Both the position numbers and the translations under genes were made by a program. Below the pieces are notes generated by a model. It saw nothing but the letters and a program-made list of their open reading frames with translations, searched no databases and was not told the DNA's origin. 17,546 nt of DNA from Streptomycetaceae bacterium (GTDB taxonomy: Bacteria; Actinomycetota; Actinomycetes; Nanopelagicales; Nanopelagicaceae): NCBI GenBank assembly GCA_027486075.1, contig JAIXPU010000046.1, forward strand, positions 1 to 17,546, read 5' to 3'. This document shows, piece after piece, positions 1 through 7,184 of the stretch (position 1 is its first letter; each line of letters opens with the position of its first letter).

Positions 1-39
1 ATTGCACCAATTCGCATCACCAACTAGACCTGAAATAAG

Positions 40-1461
40 ATGAGTCTTATGACTCGCACATATCTCGTCGAAACCTACGGGTGCCAGATGAATGTGCACG
101 ACTCCGAAAGAATCGCTGGTCTCTTAGATGAAGCGGGCTACATCCCAGTCATTGAAGGAAACCAGGCAGATATTGTTGTCTTTAACACCTGCGCAGTTCG
201 CGAAAATGCGGATAACAAGCTTTACGGAAATTTAAGCTTTTTGGCTCCAATCAAGAAGAAGAATCCAGGGATGCAGATTGCAGTTGGTGGATGCCTGGCT
301 CAGAAGGATCGATCAATTATTCTCAAGAAAGCCCCATATGTGGATGTCGTCTTTGGAACCCACAACGTGGGCTCACTTCCTGTACTTCTTGAGCGCGCCC
401 GCATCGAGGAAGAAGCTCAGATTGAGATTCTTGAATCTCTTGAGCATTTTCCATCCACGCTGCCAGCGCGCAGATTCTCAGCATTTACTTCTTGGGTCTC
501 AATCTCAGTTGGCTGCAATAACACCTGCACATTCTGTATCGTCCCAACTCTGCGTGGAGTTGAGAAAGATCGCCAGCCTGCAGATATCTTGACTGAGATG
601 AGAGCTCTCGTTGAGCAGGGCGTTATTGAGATAACTCTCCTTGGCCAGAACGTAAATGCCTACGGCGTTGAGTTTGGAGATAGAGGCGCCTTTGCCAACC
701 TACTGCGCGAAGCAGGCAAGATTGATGGTTTAGAGCGAGTTCGCTTTATGTCACCTCATCCACGTGACTTCACAGACGATGTCATCGAAGCGATGGCCCA
801 GACACCCAACGTCATGCCCCATCTACATATGCCGCTGCAATCTGGTTCAGATTCAATTCTGCAGAGTATGCGACGCTCCTACCGCACCGATAAGTACTTA
901 GGGATATTAGAGCGCGTACGAGCAGCCATGCCAGAAGCGATGATTACGACAGATATCATCGTTGGATTCCCAGGAGAGACCGAAGAAGATTTTCAGGCAA
1001 CACTTGATCTGACTACGAAGGCGCAATTTGCAGCTGCCTACACATACAAGTATTCAATCCGCCCGGGCACGCCGGCCGGTGAAATGCCTAATCAAGTCGA
1101 TCACAACATCGTTGGTGAACGTTACACGCGCTTGCACGAACACCAACAGAAGATTTCACTCGCAGTTAACCAATCTGCAATTGGAAGCGTTCATCGCGCA
1201 CTTGTTTCTGAAGTGGAAGGACGTCGCGATGAGGCGCAAGCTCGCATGACAGGAAAGACCGAAGATTTCCGCCTAGTGCACTTCAGCGCTGATACAGATG
1301 CTCGCCCCGGAGATATTGTCGATGTAAAGATCACTGAAGCATCTGCTCACTACCTGCTCGCCGATGCCATCTCAGTTGCACGCACTCGCGGAGGCGATGC
1401 CCACCAGGCGCGCACCGCTCCAGCATCTACTACTTTGGGAATGCCAAAAGTTCGCGCCTAA
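40..1461 (+). CDS. miaB: tRNA (A37) methylthiotransferase MiaB
   Basis: Radical-SAM enzyme that adds a methylthio group to i6A37 of tRNAs reading UNN codons, giving ms2i6A37. The 473-residue protein is normal length. The N-terminal UPF0004 domain has the three cluster cysteines C15 (YGCQMN), C51 (NTCAVRENA) and C85 (GGCLAQ). The radical-SAM CxxxCxxC motif is C159, C163 and C166. A TRAM RNA-binding domain covers roughly residues 380-447, followed by a short polar tail. The chosen ATG overlaps as ATGA with a stop in the frame entering from the window's left edge; an ATG three codons later (base 49) is an equally plausible start. No clear Shine-Dalgarno is seen. It is the first complete gene of a plus-strand operon, and miaA starts 2 bases after its stop. 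Its substrate is the product of MiaA, so the pair is functionally ordered. Confidence 0.97.
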   Translation: MSLMTRTYLVETYGCQMNVHDSERIAGLLDEAGYIPVIEGNQADIVVFNTCAVRENADNKLYGNLSFLAPIKKKNPGMQIAVGGCLAQKDRSIILKKAPYVDVVFGTHNVGSLPVLLERARIEEEAQIEILESLEHFPSTLPARRFSAFTSWVSISVGCNNTCTFCIVPTLRGVEKDRQPADILTEMRALVEQGVIEITLLGQNVNAYGVEFGDRGAFANLLREAGKIDGLERVRFMSPHPRDFTDDVIEAMAQTPNVMPHLHMPLQSGSDSILQSMRRSYRTDKYLGILERVRAAMPEAMITTDIIVGFPGETEEDFQATLDLTTKAQFAAAYTYKYSIRPGTPAGEMPNQVDHNIVGERYTRLHEHQQKISLAVNQSAIGSVHRALVSEVEGRRDEAQARMTGKTEDFRLVHFSADTDARPGDIVDVKITEASAHYLLADAISVARTRGGDAHQARTAPASTTLGMPKVRA

Positions 1462-1463
1462 GG

Positions 1464-2366
1464 ATGAGTAAAGTAATTGTTATTAGCGGAGCCACCGCAA
1501 CAGGTAAGAGCGATATTGCTCTTGATATAGCTGAGCATATAGGCGCTGAGATCATCAATGCTGATTCGATGCAGCTCTATCGTGGAATGGATATTGGAAC
1601 TGCAAAGTTAAAGGTTGCTGAGCGGAGAAATATCGCCCATCACATGCTCGATGTTCTTGATGTTACCGAAGATTCAACGGTCGCTTGGTATCAAGAGCGC
1701 GCGCGAAGTGCGATTGCAGAGATTCATAGCAGGGGACTTCACGCCATCATTGTGGGCGGCACTGGTCTCTACATCAAGGCAATACTCGATGATCTAAATT
1801 TTCCAGATACTGATCCACAAGTGCGTGCAAACCTTGAAAAACTAGGCGAAGAGTTTGGCGCTCACTATCTCTTCGAGCGTTTACAAGAGCTAGACCCGGC
1901 AGCAGCGCTTGCTATAGATCGCGCCAATATCCGTCGCATTATTAGAGCGCTAGAGGTCATCGAAATTACCGGAAAACCATTTACAGCTAACCTGCCTCGC
2001 GAAGATAGTTCGCGCTTTCCTGACGCCCTGCAATTTGGCCTGGTGATGGATCGCGAGCATCTACGCGACCGTATTGATCTTCGCGTAGATCGCATGTGGC
2101 AAGAGGGCTTTGTCGCAGAGGTCGACCAGTTGATTACACAAGGAATTCGGCGTGGGACGACAGCGCAGCGAGCTCTGGGATATGCGCAAATTCTGGCGAT
2201 GCGCGAAGGGACTCTCTCTGAAGATGAGGCGAAAGAAGAGACGAAGAGAGCTAGCCGCCAATATGCCAGACGACAAGAAACTTGGTTTTCACGGGATCAA
2301 AGAATTCAATGGGTAGCCACACATCAACCTCGTCTCGAGACCATCCTAGAAAAGATAAACTCCTAG
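1464..2366 (+). CDS. miaA: tRNA dimethylallyltransferase MiaA
   Basis: Transfers the dimethylallyl group of DMAPP to N6 of A37 in tRNAs, giving i6A37. The 300-residue protein has the P-loop GATATGKS at 9-16, the conserved DSMQLY at 34-39 that contacts the target base region, and the IPP-transferase signature VGGTGLY at 97-103. Length and motif order are normal for the family. The ATG sits 2 bases after the miaB stop, so translation is probably coupled. dapF follows 4 bases downstream. The DMAPP substrate comes from the MEP pathway, whose first enzyme (Dxs) is encoded later in this window. Confidence 0.97.
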   Translation: MSKVIVISGATATGKSDIALDIAEHIGAEIINADSMQLYRGMDIGTAKLKVAERRNIAHHMLDVLDVTEDSTVAWYQERARSAIAEIHSRGLHAIIVGGTGLYIKAILDDLNFPDTDPQVRANLEKLGEEFGAHYLFERLQELDPAAALAIDRANIRRIIRALEVIEITGKPFTANLPREDSSRFPDALQFGLVMDREHLRDRIDLRVDRMWQEGFVAEVDQLITQGIRRGTTAQRALGYAQILAMREGTLSEDEAKEETKRASRQYARRQETWFSRDQRIQWVATHQPRLETILEKINS

Positions 2367-2370
2367 CCTG

Positions 2371-3177
2371 ATGAGTTCACCGACTATCGCCACATATGGC
2401 CACGGAACTGAAAATGATTTTGTCATTCTCTTTGATCCGGACTCACAATACTCAATGACGCCCGCCCATATAGCTGCTATCTGCAACCGTGATACTGGTA
2501 TAGGAGCCGATGGCTTCATCCGAATTACGAAGCCAGATGGTAAGTGGTTTATGGATTACAGCAATTCTGATGGCTCAATCGCGGAAATGTGTGGAAATGG
2601 CATTCGCGTGATGGCTCGCTATCTTGTAGCGCGCGGGCACCTGCCTGAAGGAATCTTTGCGATCAATACCCGCGCTGGCATAAAGCATTTACGAGTACCT
2701 TTTGAAGGCGATATCTCAGTCAATATGGGTCAAGTAACTGATGAGATGGAAGAAATTGAAGTCACTCACAATGGAAAGAAGTGGAGCGGGCTCAATATCA
2801 GCGTCGGCAATCCTCATGCAGTTGTCTTTCTTGATGATTTAGAAGAGGTCGGTTCGCTTGCCTCAGCACCAGTTGTGTCACCACACTCTTCTTATCCAGA
2901 GGGCGTCAATGTTGAGTTTGTTCAAATTCTTGCCAATAACGAAGCTCGCATGCGCGTACACGAACGAGGAAGCGGTGAGACCCGGTCATGCGGCACCGGC
3001 ACATGTGCAGTGGCACTTGCTGCAACTCTTCACACCCGCGGCAAATTACCTAGCCGTTGGACCATCTACCCACCTGGCGGGCGCTTGATAGTAGATATCG
3101 ATGGCCATTCCAATGCGACTCTGATTGGGCCGGCAGAGCTAATTGCAGATCACGACATCTCAAAGTATTTGGCGTAA
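2371..3177 (+). CDS. dapF: diaminopimelate epimerase DapF
   Basis: Cofactor-independent epimerase that converts LL-diaminopimelate to meso-diaminopimelate, the precursor of lysine and of the peptidoglycan cross-link. The 268-residue protein has the two catalytic cysteines: C74 in AEMCGNGIR and C207 in GETRSCGTGTC. The surrounding ERGSGE (198-203) and the N-terminal GTENDF (12-17) are family signatures. The stop overlaps the hflX start by one base (TAATG). It is the third gene of the miaB-miaA-dapF-hflX operon, an order shared, with some insertions, with other actinobacteria. Confidence 0.96.
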   Translation: MSSPTIATYGHGTENDFVILFDPDSQYSMTPAHIAAICNRDTGIGADGFIRITKPDGKWFMDYSNSDGSIAEMCGNGIRVMARYLVARGHLPEGIFAINTRAGIKHLRVPFEGDISVNMGQVTDEMEEIEVTHNGKKWSGLNISVGNPHAVVFLDDLEEVGSLASAPVVSPHSSYPEGVNVEFVQILANNEARMRVHERGSGETRSCGTGTCAVALAATLHTRGKLPSRWTIYPPGGRLIVDIDGHSNATLIGPAELIADHDISKYLA

Positions 3178-4649
3178 TGACTACCCCCGAAGATAGTTAC
3201 GACAAGTTATTCGATGAGCTACTGCGCGAATCAGCCCGTGCCGCCGCAGATTTTGATGCTGAGGAAAATAGTTATCGCGAAGACTCGCAACAAGAGCTGG
3301 TAGATCGCCATGCACTTCGTCGCGTCAAAGGTTTCTCAACTGAGCTACAAGATATTTCAGATGCCGAGTATCGCCAGCTCCAATTAGAACGTGTAGTGCT
3401 TGTGGGCGTTTGGACCGAAGGCAGCGCTGAGATGGCTGAGAACTCACTCGCTGAATTAAAAGCACTGGCCGAGACCGCTGGTTCTGAAGTCCTAGAAGGT
3501 TTGATTCAACGCAGAGATAAGCCAGATCCCGCCACTTATATTGGCTCGGGAAAAGTTGTTGAGCTGCGGCAGCTTGTCGTATCAACGGGTGCGGATACAG
3601 TGATTTGTGATGGTGAACTCTCTCCTTCGCAACTACGTACCTTGGAAGAAAAACTCAAGGTAAAAGTTGTCGATCGCGTCGCTCTCATTCTCGATATCTT
3701 CGCTCAACATGCCAAGAGCAAAGAGGGTAAGGCGCAGGTTGAGTTGGCACAGATTGCATACCTGCTTCCGCGACTTCGCGGTTGGGGTGATTCTCTTTCT
3801 CGCCAGGTAGGAGGCCGCGCAGCTGGGGGTGCAGGTATTGGTGGCCGCGGACCAGGTGAAACAAAGATTGAGACAGATAGACGCAGAATCCGTGACAAGA
3901 TGGCGAAGTTACGACGTGAAATAGCAGAGATGAAGGTATCTCGAGATACCAAACGCCAAGAACGTAGACGAAATAACATCCCCTCTGTTGCGATAGCGGG
4001 ATATACCAATGCCGGTAAATCATCTCTTCTTAATGCACTTACTGGAGCAGGAGTTCTAGTCGAGAACGCTCTCTTCGCAACTTTGGATCCAACGGTTCGT
4101 AAATGTGAGACGGCCGAGGGGCGTGTCTACACACTCTCTGACACAGTTGGTTTTGTACGCCACTTGCCTCACCAGCTCGTCGATGCCTTCAAATCAACGC
4201 TCGAGGAAGTTTCGGGAGCGGATTTAATTGTGCACGTTGTAGATGGCGCACATCCTGATCCTTTTGAACAGATACGTGCTGTCCGTCAGGTGATCTCTGA
4301 AATTGGCGGGGGAGATATCCCTGAAATCATTGCAATCAATAAAGTTGATATCGCTAGCCCTGATGTAGTCATGGAAATTCTTCGCAAAGAACCTAATAGT
4401 TATGCATTCTCTGTCAGATCAGGTTTTGGAATCGAAGGACTTATTCATGCAATTGAAAAGTCGCTGCCTCACCCAGCGATAGAAATCACCACCGTTATTC
4501 CGTACCACCGTGGAGATTTGGTAAGTGCTATTCACGAAACTGGCGAAATCTTGGGTGAAGAGCATCTGGCGCATGGAACCGCGATTCACGCCTATGTCGA
4601 TGCTGGATTGGCTAAAGCCATCGAAATTGCCACCTCAAAGGTGGAATAA
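3177..4649 (+). CDS. hflX: ribosome-associated GTPase HflX
   Basis: GTPase that binds the 50S subunit and splits stalled or hibernating ribosomes, typically under stress. The 490 residues contain an N-terminal HflX domain (about 70-205) and a glycine-rich linker and coiled segment (about 212-265, with GGRGPGETKIETDRR at 222-236). The G domain follows, with G1 GYTNAGKSS (275-283), DTVGF (322-326) and NKVD (388-391). The frame stays open upstream to an ATG at 3057, but those residues lie inside dapF and resemble no HflX. The ATG at 3177, overlapping the dapF stop as TAATG, is the likely start and gives normal family length. It is the last gene of the operon. A 6-bp inverted repeat with a 3-base loop (4630-4644) lies in its last codons but has no U-run. 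Confidence 0.95.
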   Translation: MTTPEDSYDKLFDELLRESARAAADFDAEENSYREDSQQELVDRHALRRVKGFSTELQDISDAEYRQLQLERVVLVGVWTEGSAEMAENSLAELKALAETAGSEVLEGLIQRRDKPDPATYIGSGKVVELRQLVVSTGADTVICDGELSPSQLRTLEEKLKVKVVDRVALILDIFAQHAKSKEGKAQVELAQIAYLLPRLRGWGDSLSRQVGGRAAGGAGIGGRGPGETKIETDRRRIRDKMAKLRREIAEMKVSRDTKRQERRRNNIPSVAIAGYTNAGKSSLLNALTGAGVLVENALFATLDPTVRKCETAEGRVYTLSDTVGFVRHLPHQLVDAFKSTLEEVSGADLIVHVVDGAHPDPFEQIRAVRQVISEIGGGDIPEIIAINKVDIASPDVVMEILRKEPNSYAFSVRSGFGIEGLIHAIEKSLPHPAIEITTVIPYHRGDLVSAIHETGEILGEEHLAHGTAIHAYVDAGLAKAIEIATSKVE

Positions 4650-4677
4650 AAGCGACACGCCGAGGGTTGTAACGTCT

Positions 4678-4709
4678 ATAGAGCGGCTCTATGCGCGACT
4701 ATTCGCGCA
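4678..4709. promoter_or_regulatory. tandem inverted repeats upstream of the DUF4193 gene
   Basis: Two perfect inverted repeats lie back to back. The first is ATAGAGC-G-GCTCTAT (4678-4692), usable as a 6-bp stem with a 3-base loop or as a DNA dyad. The second is TGCGCGA-CTAT-TCGCGCA (4692-4709), a 7-bp GC-rich stem with a 4-base loop. They share base 4692 and sit 29 bases after the hflX stop and 57 bases before the next start codon. There is no T-tract after either, so a classical intrinsic terminator is not supported. They may end the hflX transcript, fold in the leader of the next gene, or bind a regulator. A TAACGT hexamer (4670-4675) just upstream could be a -10 element that would place the dyads at the 5' end of the new transcript. 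Function is inferred only. Confidence 0.4.
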
Positions 4710-4754
4710 GGTCACAGCGCCAGCGCGCGGGGCGACAACTAGGACGATGGAAGC

Positions 4755-4761
4755 GAGGTGA
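4755..4761 (+). promoter_or_regulatory. Shine-Dalgarno that decides the DUF4193 start
   Basis: The sequence GAGGTGA stands 5 bases before a GTG at 4767. An in-frame GTG at 4758 lies inside this motif and so cannot be the start that the motif serves. The GTG at 4767 also gives the N-terminus MATDYD that is typical of DUF4193 proteins. Confidence 0.7.
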
Positions 4762-4766
4762 GAGCA

Positions 4767-5063
4767 GTGGCAACAGATTACGACACACCCAGAAAGACCG
4801 ATGAGGAACTTCATGAGGAATCGTTAGAAGAACTCAAGGCTAAGCGCGTAGATGCGCAATCAGGTCAGATTGATGTGGATGAAGCAGAAGCTGCAGAAAA
4901 TCTTGAACTTCCAGGTGCAGATTTATCAGGTGAACAGCTAGCGGTCAGAGTTGTTCCAGTACAAGTTGATGAATTTACATGTTCACGATGTTTCTTAATT
5001 CATCACATAACACAACTTGCTAAGGGCGAAGGCGCTAAAGCAGTTTGTAAAGAGTGCTCGTAA
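4767..5063 (+). CDS. DUF4193 family zinc-ribbon-like protein
   Basis: Small acidic protein of 98 residues, recognised as DUF4193, a family of unknown function that is nearly universal in actinobacteria. Family hallmarks are the MATDYD start, the ESLEELKAKR helix (18-27), LELPGADLSGE (46-56), and a C-terminal probable metal site with C72/C75 and C94/C97 (TCSRC...VCKEC). No signal peptide or membrane segment is seen. It has its own strong ribosome binding site and follows the only sizeable intergenic gap, so it is probably transcribed separately. Its last 29 bases overlap tail to tail with the DUF3093 gene on the other strand. The DUF4193-DUF3093-dut order with these strands is conserved in mycobacteria (Rv2699c-Rv2698-Rv2697c, from memory). 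Function is unknown. Confidence 0.9.
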   Translation: MATDYDTPRKTDEELHEESLEELKAKRVDAQSGQIDVDEAEAAENLELPGADLSGEQLAVRVVPVQVDEFTCSRCFLIHHITQLAKGEGAKAVCKECS

Positions 5064-5472
5064 GCTTTTCCGATTTTCTTACGCTGATTAACCAGTAGGG
5101 AACGCTATCTCTTTCATCGTTAAGAGTTATCTTTACACCTGTCGGAATCCAGAAGGCCAGCGCTAGAAAAGCTGCAGGATCAGCATCTCGGGTTCTCATC
5201 CGGCGCATATCTTCGCTGCTGAGAGAGCTAGCCTCTTTTAGATATTTCAGTTCTATATGTGCTCGTCCCACGCGTAACTCATTCTCATCAACGGTAATGT
5301 GCGTACGCCAACGAATTGCGATTGCGATAATCCCGAGAGTGGCTGCAATCCAGGAGATAAGAGCACTGCGATTATCGAGGGCAGCCCAGATTGCGATAAC
5401 CAGTGAAAGAAACATGAAGTAGATAAATCCCAGGACCCAGAATGGGGGGCGGATTACTTCACGGAAGACCAT
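5035..5472 (-). CDS. DUF3093 family membrane protein
   Basis: Predicted inner-membrane protein of 145 residues with two transmembrane helices (about 11-32 and 38-55) and a C-terminal cytoplasmic-type domain. That domain ends in the DUF3093 signature GVKITLNDERDSVPYWLIS (112-130), preceded by ADPAAF (97-102). The frame is open to an ATG at 5574, which would overlap the divergent thioesterase gene. I prefer the ATG at 5472 because the family usually begins with a short R/E-rich stretch just before the first helix (here MVFREVIRPP), and a TAACCT hexamer lies 7 bases upstream, fitting a leaderless transcript. Alternatives are ATG 5514 and TTG 5493, the latter with AAGGAG 4 bases ahead. The 3' end overlaps the DUF4193 gene. 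Function is unknown; start is uncertain. Confidence 0.85.
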   Translation of the reverse strand: MVFREVIRPPFWVLGFIYFMFLSLVIAIWAALDNRSALISWIAATLGIIAIAIRWRTHITVDENELRVGRAHIELKYLKEASSLSSEDMRRMRTRDADPAAFLALAFWIPTGVKITLNDERDSVPYWLISVRKSEKLTSTLYKLL

Positions 5473-5479
5473 GCGCGCT

Positions 5480-5485
5480 AGGTTA
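5480..5485 (-). promoter_or_regulatory. candidate -10 element for the DUF3093 gene
   Basis: On the minus strand this reads TAACCT, matching the actinobacterial TAnnnT -10 pattern, and ends 7 bases before the ATG at 5472. That spacing would start the RNA at or next to the start codon. No convincing -35 is visible. The same hexamer serves the divergent gene. Confidence 0.4.
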
Positions 5486-5518
5486 TCTTGCAATTCTCTC
5501 CTTATGCGCTCCATGAAG

Positions 5519-5524
5519 TAACCT
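5519..5524 (+). promoter_or_regulatory. candidate -10 element for the thioesterase-dut operon
   Basis: TAACCT ends 6 bases before the thioesterase ATG at 5531, where no Shine-Dalgarno is seen. This fits a leaderless transcript. It is the same hexamer found facing the other way at 5480-5485, with 33 bases between the two. No clear -35 is visible. Confidence 0.4.
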
Positions 5525-5530
5525 TGCTGC

Positions 5531-6115
5531 ATGAGTCGCGTTCCCAGCACAACGCCTCCTGAAGGGGCGCTCATTCCAGAGCGGCACCCACAATCGCCAG
5601 AAACAGGAACTCAGATTCCATCCCATTTCAAACATTGTTTTGGATGTGGAGAGCTTCACCCGACTGGATTACATCTTGTAGCGCATGTGGGCGAAGGCGC
5701 AGATATCACTGCAGAATTTATTGTTACTGAGAATCATCAAGGCGCTCCAGGGCTGGCTCATGGGGGACTCTTATCTCTCGCCTTTGATGAAGCGCTTGGA
5801 AAATTGATGTGGTTACTTCGTGCACCTGCTGTTACCGCTCGCTTAGAAACTGATTTTCTTAAACCAGTTCCCATCGGAACACGGTTGCATATCACAGCTC
5901 GCATTACCGGTCAGGTAAATCGTAAAGTTTATTCTGAAGCAGAGGGCAGAATCGGTGGACCAGATGGTGAAATTGCAGTCCGTGCAGCGTCGCTCTTTGT
6001 TATTGTGCCGATGAAGCACTTCCTTGAGAATGCACCTGCTGAATATCTTGAGACGATGCGCAAAAACCCAGAGTTGCTCTCCTTTGTCGATCCAGAGTTT
6101 GATATCAATCCATGA
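5531..6115 (+). CDS. PaaI-like hotdog-fold acyl-CoA thioesterase
   Basis: Probable acyl-CoA thioesterase of 194 residues. A roughly 30-residue flexible, proline-rich N-terminus leads into HCFGCGELHPTGLHL (35-49), a CxxC-containing opening common in PaaI-type hotdog proteins. The hotdog core follows, with AHGGLLSLAFDEALG (76-90) holding the HGG motif on the long central helix, ETDFLKPVPIGTRL (106-119), and strands to about 160. A charged C-terminal tail follows. The substrate cannot be told from sequence. ATG 5531 is the only reasonable start in frame. Its stop overlaps the dut start (ATGA), making it the first gene of a thioesterase-dut-DUF3159 operon. It sits where M. tuberculosis has no thioesterase between its DUF3093 and dut genes. 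Confidence 0.85.
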   Translation: MSRVPSTTPPEGALIPERHPQSPETGTQIPSHFKHCFGCGELHPTGLHLVAHVGEGADITAEFIVTENHQGAPGLAHGGLLSLAFDEALGKLMWLLRAPAVTARLETDFLKPVPIGTRLHITARITGQVNRKVYSEAEGRIGGPDGEIAVRAASLFVIVPMKHFLENAPAEYLETMRKNPELLSFVDPEFDINP

Positions 6116-6555
6116 GCGCTCTTCAAGTATTGATTACCCGTCTAGATCCAGACCTTCCGCTGCCGCAATACTCCAAAGGGGGAGATGCAGGTGCAGATAT
6201 CGTCTCTCGTATCGATTTCACACTGGCACCTGGCGAACGCGCACTCATTCCAACTGGAATCTCTATCGCTCTGCCTGATGGCTATGTAGCGCTTGTGCAT
6301 CCGCGATCAGGTCTTGCGAAAAAGAATGGGGTCACAATGGTCAATGCGCCTGGCACTGTCGATGCCGGCTTCCGCGGAGAGTTGCAGTGCATCATGATTA
6401 ATCACGATCCACGAGAGAGCGTCACATTTAAGCGCGGCGATCGCATTGCTCAATTGGTCTTCCAAAAAGTCGAGCGTGCTGAATTTATTGAAGTGCAAGA
6501 GCTGCCTGGTTCAGGTCGAGGCACCGGTGGCTTTGGATCGACGGGGCGCCAATGA
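6112..6555 (+). CDS. dut: deoxyuridine 5'-triphosphate nucleotidohydrolase (dUTPase)
   Basis: Hydrolyses dUTP to dUMP and pyrophosphate, keeping uracil out of DNA and feeding dTMP synthesis; the family works as a homotrimer. The 147-residue protein shows all five motifs: GDAGADI (24-30), PRSGLAKK (64-71), GTVDAGFRGE (81-90) with the catalytic Asp84, GDRIAQLVF (109-117), and the glycine-rich GRGTGGFGSTG (135-145) that closes over the triphosphate. In motif 3 the usual uracil-stacking tyrosine is Phe87. It is linked at both ends by ATGA overlaps to the thioesterase and DUF3159 genes, so the three are almost surely co-translated. Confidence 0.97.
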   Translation: MSALQVLITRLDPDLPLPQYSKGGDAGADIVSRIDFTLAPGERALIPTGISIALPDGYVALVHPRSGLAKKNGVTMVNAPGTVDAGFRGELQCIMINHDPRESVTFKRGDRIAQLVFQKVERAEFIEVQELPGSGRGTGGFGSTGRQ

Positions 6556-7184
6556 GTCAAAACGAAGATCGCGAGAAGGTACTCAGCGCCTTTGGAGGAA
6601 AGAAGGGGCTGATTGATTCAGGTATCCCAGCAGTTATCTTTCTCATCGTTTTTAATATCACCGATGAACTGCGGGATGCGCTCTTCGCATCGATTGCGGT
6701 TTCAGCAATTCTGACAATAACCCGATTAGCGATGCGCGATACCGTGCAACATGCCGTCAGTGGATTTATTGGCGTCTTAATTTGTGCGTGGTTTGCCAAT
6801 CGAACTGGTAATGCCAGCGACCTGTATATTCCAAAGCTCTTGACTAACCTTGGTTATGGAACTCTCTATCTGATTGCCAATTTAGCGGGCTGGCCAATCC
6901 TTGGCCTTCTGCTTGGCCCCATTCTTGGTGAAAATCTCAAGTGGAGAAATCATCCAGAGCGTAAGCGCGCCTACATGCTGGCAAGCTGGCTCTGGGTTGC
7001 GATGTTCTTTACCCGCATTGCTGTTCAGTACCCAATTTATCGGACCGGAAATGTAAATCTTTTAGGCACCGTTAACTTAGCGATGGGTTATCCACTCTTT
7101 ATAGCAACCGCATATGGTTCCTGGCAGATCATTAAGAACGCACCAGCGATTCCGGCTGAGCGAGCAGATACTACTGAGCGATAA
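6552..7184 (+). CDS. DUF3159 family multi-pass membrane protein
   Basis: Integral membrane protein of 210 residues, recognised as DUF3159, an actinobacterial family of unknown function. Family features are the early GGKKGLIDSGIPAVIF (15-30), a glycine-rich segment around WPILGLLLGPILGENLKWR, and WLWVAMFFTRIAVQYPIYRTG near the C-terminus. I count about five to six hydrophobic segments (near 25-42, 44-58, 66-82, 103-127, 142-160 and 170-195). There is no signal peptide. It is last in the operon and starts inside the dut stop (ATGA). Its 3' end overlaps the convergent TrkA gene by 14 bases. Relatives lie next to the trkA pair in mycobacteria (Rv2693c). A role in membrane transport is guesswork. 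Confidence 0.88.
   Translation: MSQNEDREKVLSAFGGKKGLIDSGIPAVIFLIVFNITDELRDALFASIAVSAILTITRLAMRDTVQHAVSGFIGVLICAWFANRTGNASDLYIPKLLTNLGYGTLYLIANLAGWPILGLLLGPILGENLKWRNHPERKRAYMLASWLWVAMFFTRIAVQYPIYRTGNVNLLGTVNLAMGYPLFIATAYGSWQIIKNAPAIPAERADTTER

Noticed and set aside
1..43. Possible 3' end of an upstream gene, perhaps recX
   Set aside because: All three plus-strand frames run in from the edge to stops (bases 25-27, 36-38 and 41-43). The last overlaps the miaB ATG as ATGA, but 13 residues are too few to recognise a protein.
3057..3176. Upstream extension of hflX to an in-frame ATG inside dapF
   Set aside because: The 40 extra residues lie in another frame of conserved dapF sequence, look nothing like HflX, and the TAATG junction at 3177 gives a normal protein.
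4630..4644. Inverted repeat CCACCT-CAA-AGGTGG at the hflX end as terminator
   Set aside because: It lies within the last hflX codons, has a short stem, and is followed by AATAAAAG rather than a U-run.
5473..5574. Longer DUF3093 start at ATG 5574
   Set aside because: It would overlap the divergent thioesterase start, and the extra residues are not part of the family; the helix-proximal ATG at 5472 fits better.
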